Part shown: positions 5,965 to 7,293 of the stretch, piece after piece
Layout: each line of letters starts with the position of its first letter
How positions within the stretch are numbered: the stretch's first letter is position 1
From: an uncultured Faecalibacterium sp.
GTDB taxonomy: Bacteria; Bacillota; Clostridia; Oscillospirales; Ruminococcaceae
Reading direction: 5' to 3'
DNA length: 7,293 nucleotides
Assembly: GCA_934526125.1 (NCBI GenBank)
Contig: CAKSZU010000088.1
Location: forward strand, 1 to 7,293
The notes under the pieces: generated by a model
Database searches by the model: none
What the model saw: the letters and a program-made list of their open reading frames with translations, nothing else
What the model was told of the DNA's origin: nothing
Program-made: the position numbers and the translations under genes

Positions 5965-6222
5965 TTACTTCTTCTCGTCCAGAAGCATCACGCCCTGGGG
6001 CGGGTTTTCGTTGATGGCACCGACGATGGGAGACGCCACGCCCTTCGCCCACTGCCACGCCAGTGCGATCCGGCTCATCTTGCAGTTGTGGGCTTCGGCC
6101 AGCTGATGCACCCGCTCCACGATTTTGATATCCTCCTGCTCCATCCGGTCGTACTTGCCGCGGGCCACGCGGTCAGTCTTTGCCCGCACCTTTCCGGCTT
6201 TGACCAGCTTCGTGTATTGCAT
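5965..6222 (-). pseudogene. Internally deleted aldo/keto reductase remnant
   Basis: An 85-codon frame begins at ATG 6222 behind a strong AAAGGAG site six bases away and ends just before the ridA terminator. Residues about 29-69 (EQEDIKIVERVHQLAEAHNC, then KMSRIALAWQWAKGVASPIVGA) match the C-terminal part of aldo/keto reductases, NAD(P)H-dependent carbonyl reductases of about 320 residues. The first six residues, MQYTKL, resemble the normal N-terminus of these enzymes, and VKAGKVRA (7-14) resembles a mid-barrel segment normally followed by IG-SN. The tail INENPPQGVMLLDEKK is not placed. The piece lacks the catalytic Asp-Tyr-Lys-His set and cannot form the barrel, so it is probably a decayed gene whose deletions left the frame open. 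A short functional protein is possible, because start signals and promoter look intact. Confidence 0.7.
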
Positions 6223-6293
6223 CCTGTTCTCCTTTCGCTTTCCTGGATCTGCTTTGCGGCCTTTTCCTTCCCGGGACAGGCGCTTCCATGGAA

Positions 6294-6324
6294 AGTATAA
6301 AGCCTGAACCATACTTTAAGTCAA
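6294..6324 (-). promoter_or_regulatory. MerR-type promoter before the aldo/keto reductase remnant
   Basis: On the minus strand TTGACT (6319-6324) and TATACT (6294-6299) are separated by 19 bases, the over-long spacer typical of promoters activated by MerR-family regulators. A dyad TAAAG (6298-6302)/CTTTA (6314-6318) is centred in the spacer, and a second repeat AAAGTAT/ATACTTT (6292-6298/6311-6317) overlaps it. MerR relatives of the AdhR/NmlR type are known to control aldo/keto reductases from promoters of this shape. No merR gene is in the window. Confidence 0.55.
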
Positions 6325-6365
6325 GGGGATTCCGATTTTCTTCTCTGCATCGCGCAGACAAATCA

Positions 6366-6405
6366 AAAGCCCGTTGGTCTCCTTTTCCGGAAACCAACGG
6401 GCTTT
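6366..6405 (-). terminator. Intrinsic terminator of ppdK
   Basis: A perfect 14-base stem AAAGCCCGTTGGTT-type repeat (6366-6379 with 6392-6405) has a 12-base loop. On the minus strand it lies 33 bases after the ppdK stop codon and ends in TTTTGATTTG. The plus strand also has a T-rich tail, so it may work both ways. Confidence 0.9.
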
Positions 6406-6438
6406 CGTATTTTACTAAGTCTTCAGACCCTCACGCAA

Positions 6439-7293
6439 TTACTTGCGGGGGTTCTTAATCGCAGCCTGCGCAGCGGCGAGCCGTGCGATGGGCACACGGA
6501 AGGGAGAGCAGCTGACGTAGTCCAGGCCAACGTTGTGGCAGAACTCGACGCTCGTGGGATCGCCGCCGTGCTCACCGCAGATGCCCAGGCCCAGGTCGGG
6601 ACGGGTCTCGCGGCCGTCATGTGCAGCCATCTTGACCAGCTTGCCGACGCCGACCTGATCCAGGTGCTGGAACGGATCGCTCTCGTAGATCTTGTTCTCG
6701 TAGTATGCGCCCAGGAACTTGGCAGCGTCATCACGGCTGAAGCCGAAGGTCATCTGGGTCAGGTCGTTGGTGCCGAAGCTGAAGAACTCAGCTTCCTTGG
6801 CGATCTCGCCGGCAGTCAGGGCTGCACGGGGGATCTCGATCATGGTACCGACCTGATACTTCATATCAACGCCAGCAGCAGCGATCAGCTCGTCAGCAAC
6901 CTTGACGACAACGTCCTTGACGAACTTCAGCTCCTTGACCTCGCCGACCAGCGGGATCATGATGTGCGGGGTGATCATGTAACCGGTCTCAGCAGAGACA
7001 TTCAGGGCTGCCTTGATGACAGCGCGGGTCTGCATTGCTGCGATCTCGGGATAGGTGACAGCCAGACGGCAGCCGCGGTGACCCATCATGGGGTTGAACT
7101 CGTGCAGGGATGCAACGACGTTCTTCAGATCCTCGAAGGTCATGCCCATATCGGCAGCCAGTTCCTTGATGTCCTCATCCTTGGTGGGCAGGAACTCGTG
7201 CAGAGGCGGATCCAGGTAACGGATGGTCATCGGGCGCTCACCCATGATGCGGTACATCGCCTCGAAGTCACCCTGCTGGAACGGCTCGACCTT
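6439..7293 (-). CDS. ppdK: Pyruvate, phosphate dikinase, C-terminal part (5' end outside window)
   Basis: PPDK interconverts ATP, phosphate and pyruvate with AMP, pyrophosphate and phosphoenolpyruvate, and works in pyrophosphate-linked glycolysis or gluconeogenesis in anaerobes. 284 residues are visible, the C-terminal third of a protein of about 875 residues, and the frame is open to the right edge (KVEPFQQGDFEAMYRIMGER). This is the PEP/pyruvate-binding TIM-barrel domain: RPMTIRYLDPPLHEFLP, NPMMGHRGCRL, PHIMIPLVGEVKEL, GTMIEIPRAAL, EFFSFGTNDLTQMTFGFSRDD, and the catalytic-cysteine loop GICGEHGGDP with the Cys 45 residues before the end, as in the Clostridium symbiosum enzyme (Cys831 of 874). 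The YESDPFQHLDQVGVG stretch is typical of PPDK and excludes PEP synthase and PTS enzyme I. It is a single transcription unit at this end, closed by the 6366-6405 terminator. Confidence 0.97.
   Translation of the reverse strand, partial: KVEPFQQGDFEAMYRIMGERPMTIRYLDPPLHEFLPTKDEDIKELAADMGMTFEDLKNVVASLHEFNPMMGHRGCRLAVTYPEIAAMQTRAVIKAALNVSAETGYMITPHIMIPLVGEVKELKFVKDVVVKVADELIAAAGVDMKYQVGTMIEIPRAALTAGEIAKEAEFFSFGTNDLTQMTFGFSRDDAAKFLGAYYENKIYESDPFQHLDQVGVGKLVKMAAHDGRETRPDLGLGICGEHGGDPTSVEFCHNVGLDYVSCSPFRVPIARLAAAQAAIKNPRK

Noticed and set aside
1..7293. CRISPR array, tRNA, rRNA, insertion sequence or attachment site
   Set aside because: No regularly spaced repeats, cloverleaf-like segment, transposase motif or flanking direct repeat pair was seen on either strand.

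Overview
The window looks like chromosomal DNA of a GC-rich, low-motility gut Firmicute of the Oscillospiraceae/Ruminococcaceae, close to Faecalibacterium or Gemmiger/Subdoligranulum. The basis is RNase Y, pyruvate phosphate dikinase, Gram-positive style AGGAGG ribosome sites, sigma-A type promoters and strongly GC-ending codons. This is inferred from gene content and protein resemblance, not from a database match. Almost every gene lies on the minus strand; only ridA is on the plus strand. No tRNA, rRNA, CRISPR array, insertion sequence or phage gene was seen.

Layout from left to right. (1) 1-1160, minus: N-terminal 386 residues of an oligopeptide/dipeptide ABC transporter solute-binding lipoprotein, running off the left edge. 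(2) 1161-1658: a 498-base gap holding its leader, two candidate promoters and the rny terminator. (3) 1659-3230, minus: rny, ribonuclease Y, the membrane-anchored mRNA decay endonuclease. (4) 3231-3578: a long rny leader with hairpins and a good promoter. (5) 3579-5339, minus: one uninterrupted 586-residue protein that joins a complete LysR-type transcription regulator to a complete MptpB-like tyrosine/lipid phosphatase domain with its HCSGGKDRTG signature. (6) 5340-5522: a 183-base divergent promoter region with several inverted repeats. (7) 5523-5891, plus: ridA, enamine/imine deaminase. (8) A strong hairpin terminator shared with (9) 5965-6222, minus: an 85-codon scrap of an aldo/keto reductase that keeps a good ribosome site and a MerR-type promoter with a 19-base spacer. 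(10) 6366-6405 terminator and 6439-7293, minus: the C-terminal part of ppdK, pyruvate phosphate dikinase, running off the right edge.

The most unusual item is the LysR-phosphatase fusion. It sits divergent from ridA, the classic layout in which a LysR regulator controls its neighbour and itself, so the fusion plus ridA could be a small self-contained unit that links sensing of an amino-acid-derived metabolite to removal of reactive imines and to a phosphatase output. That functional link is inference. The aldo/keto reductase scrap is the second point of interest: it reads as short pieces of the start, middle and end of the enzyme joined in frame. The other genes are ordinary housekeeping genes in unremarkable order.
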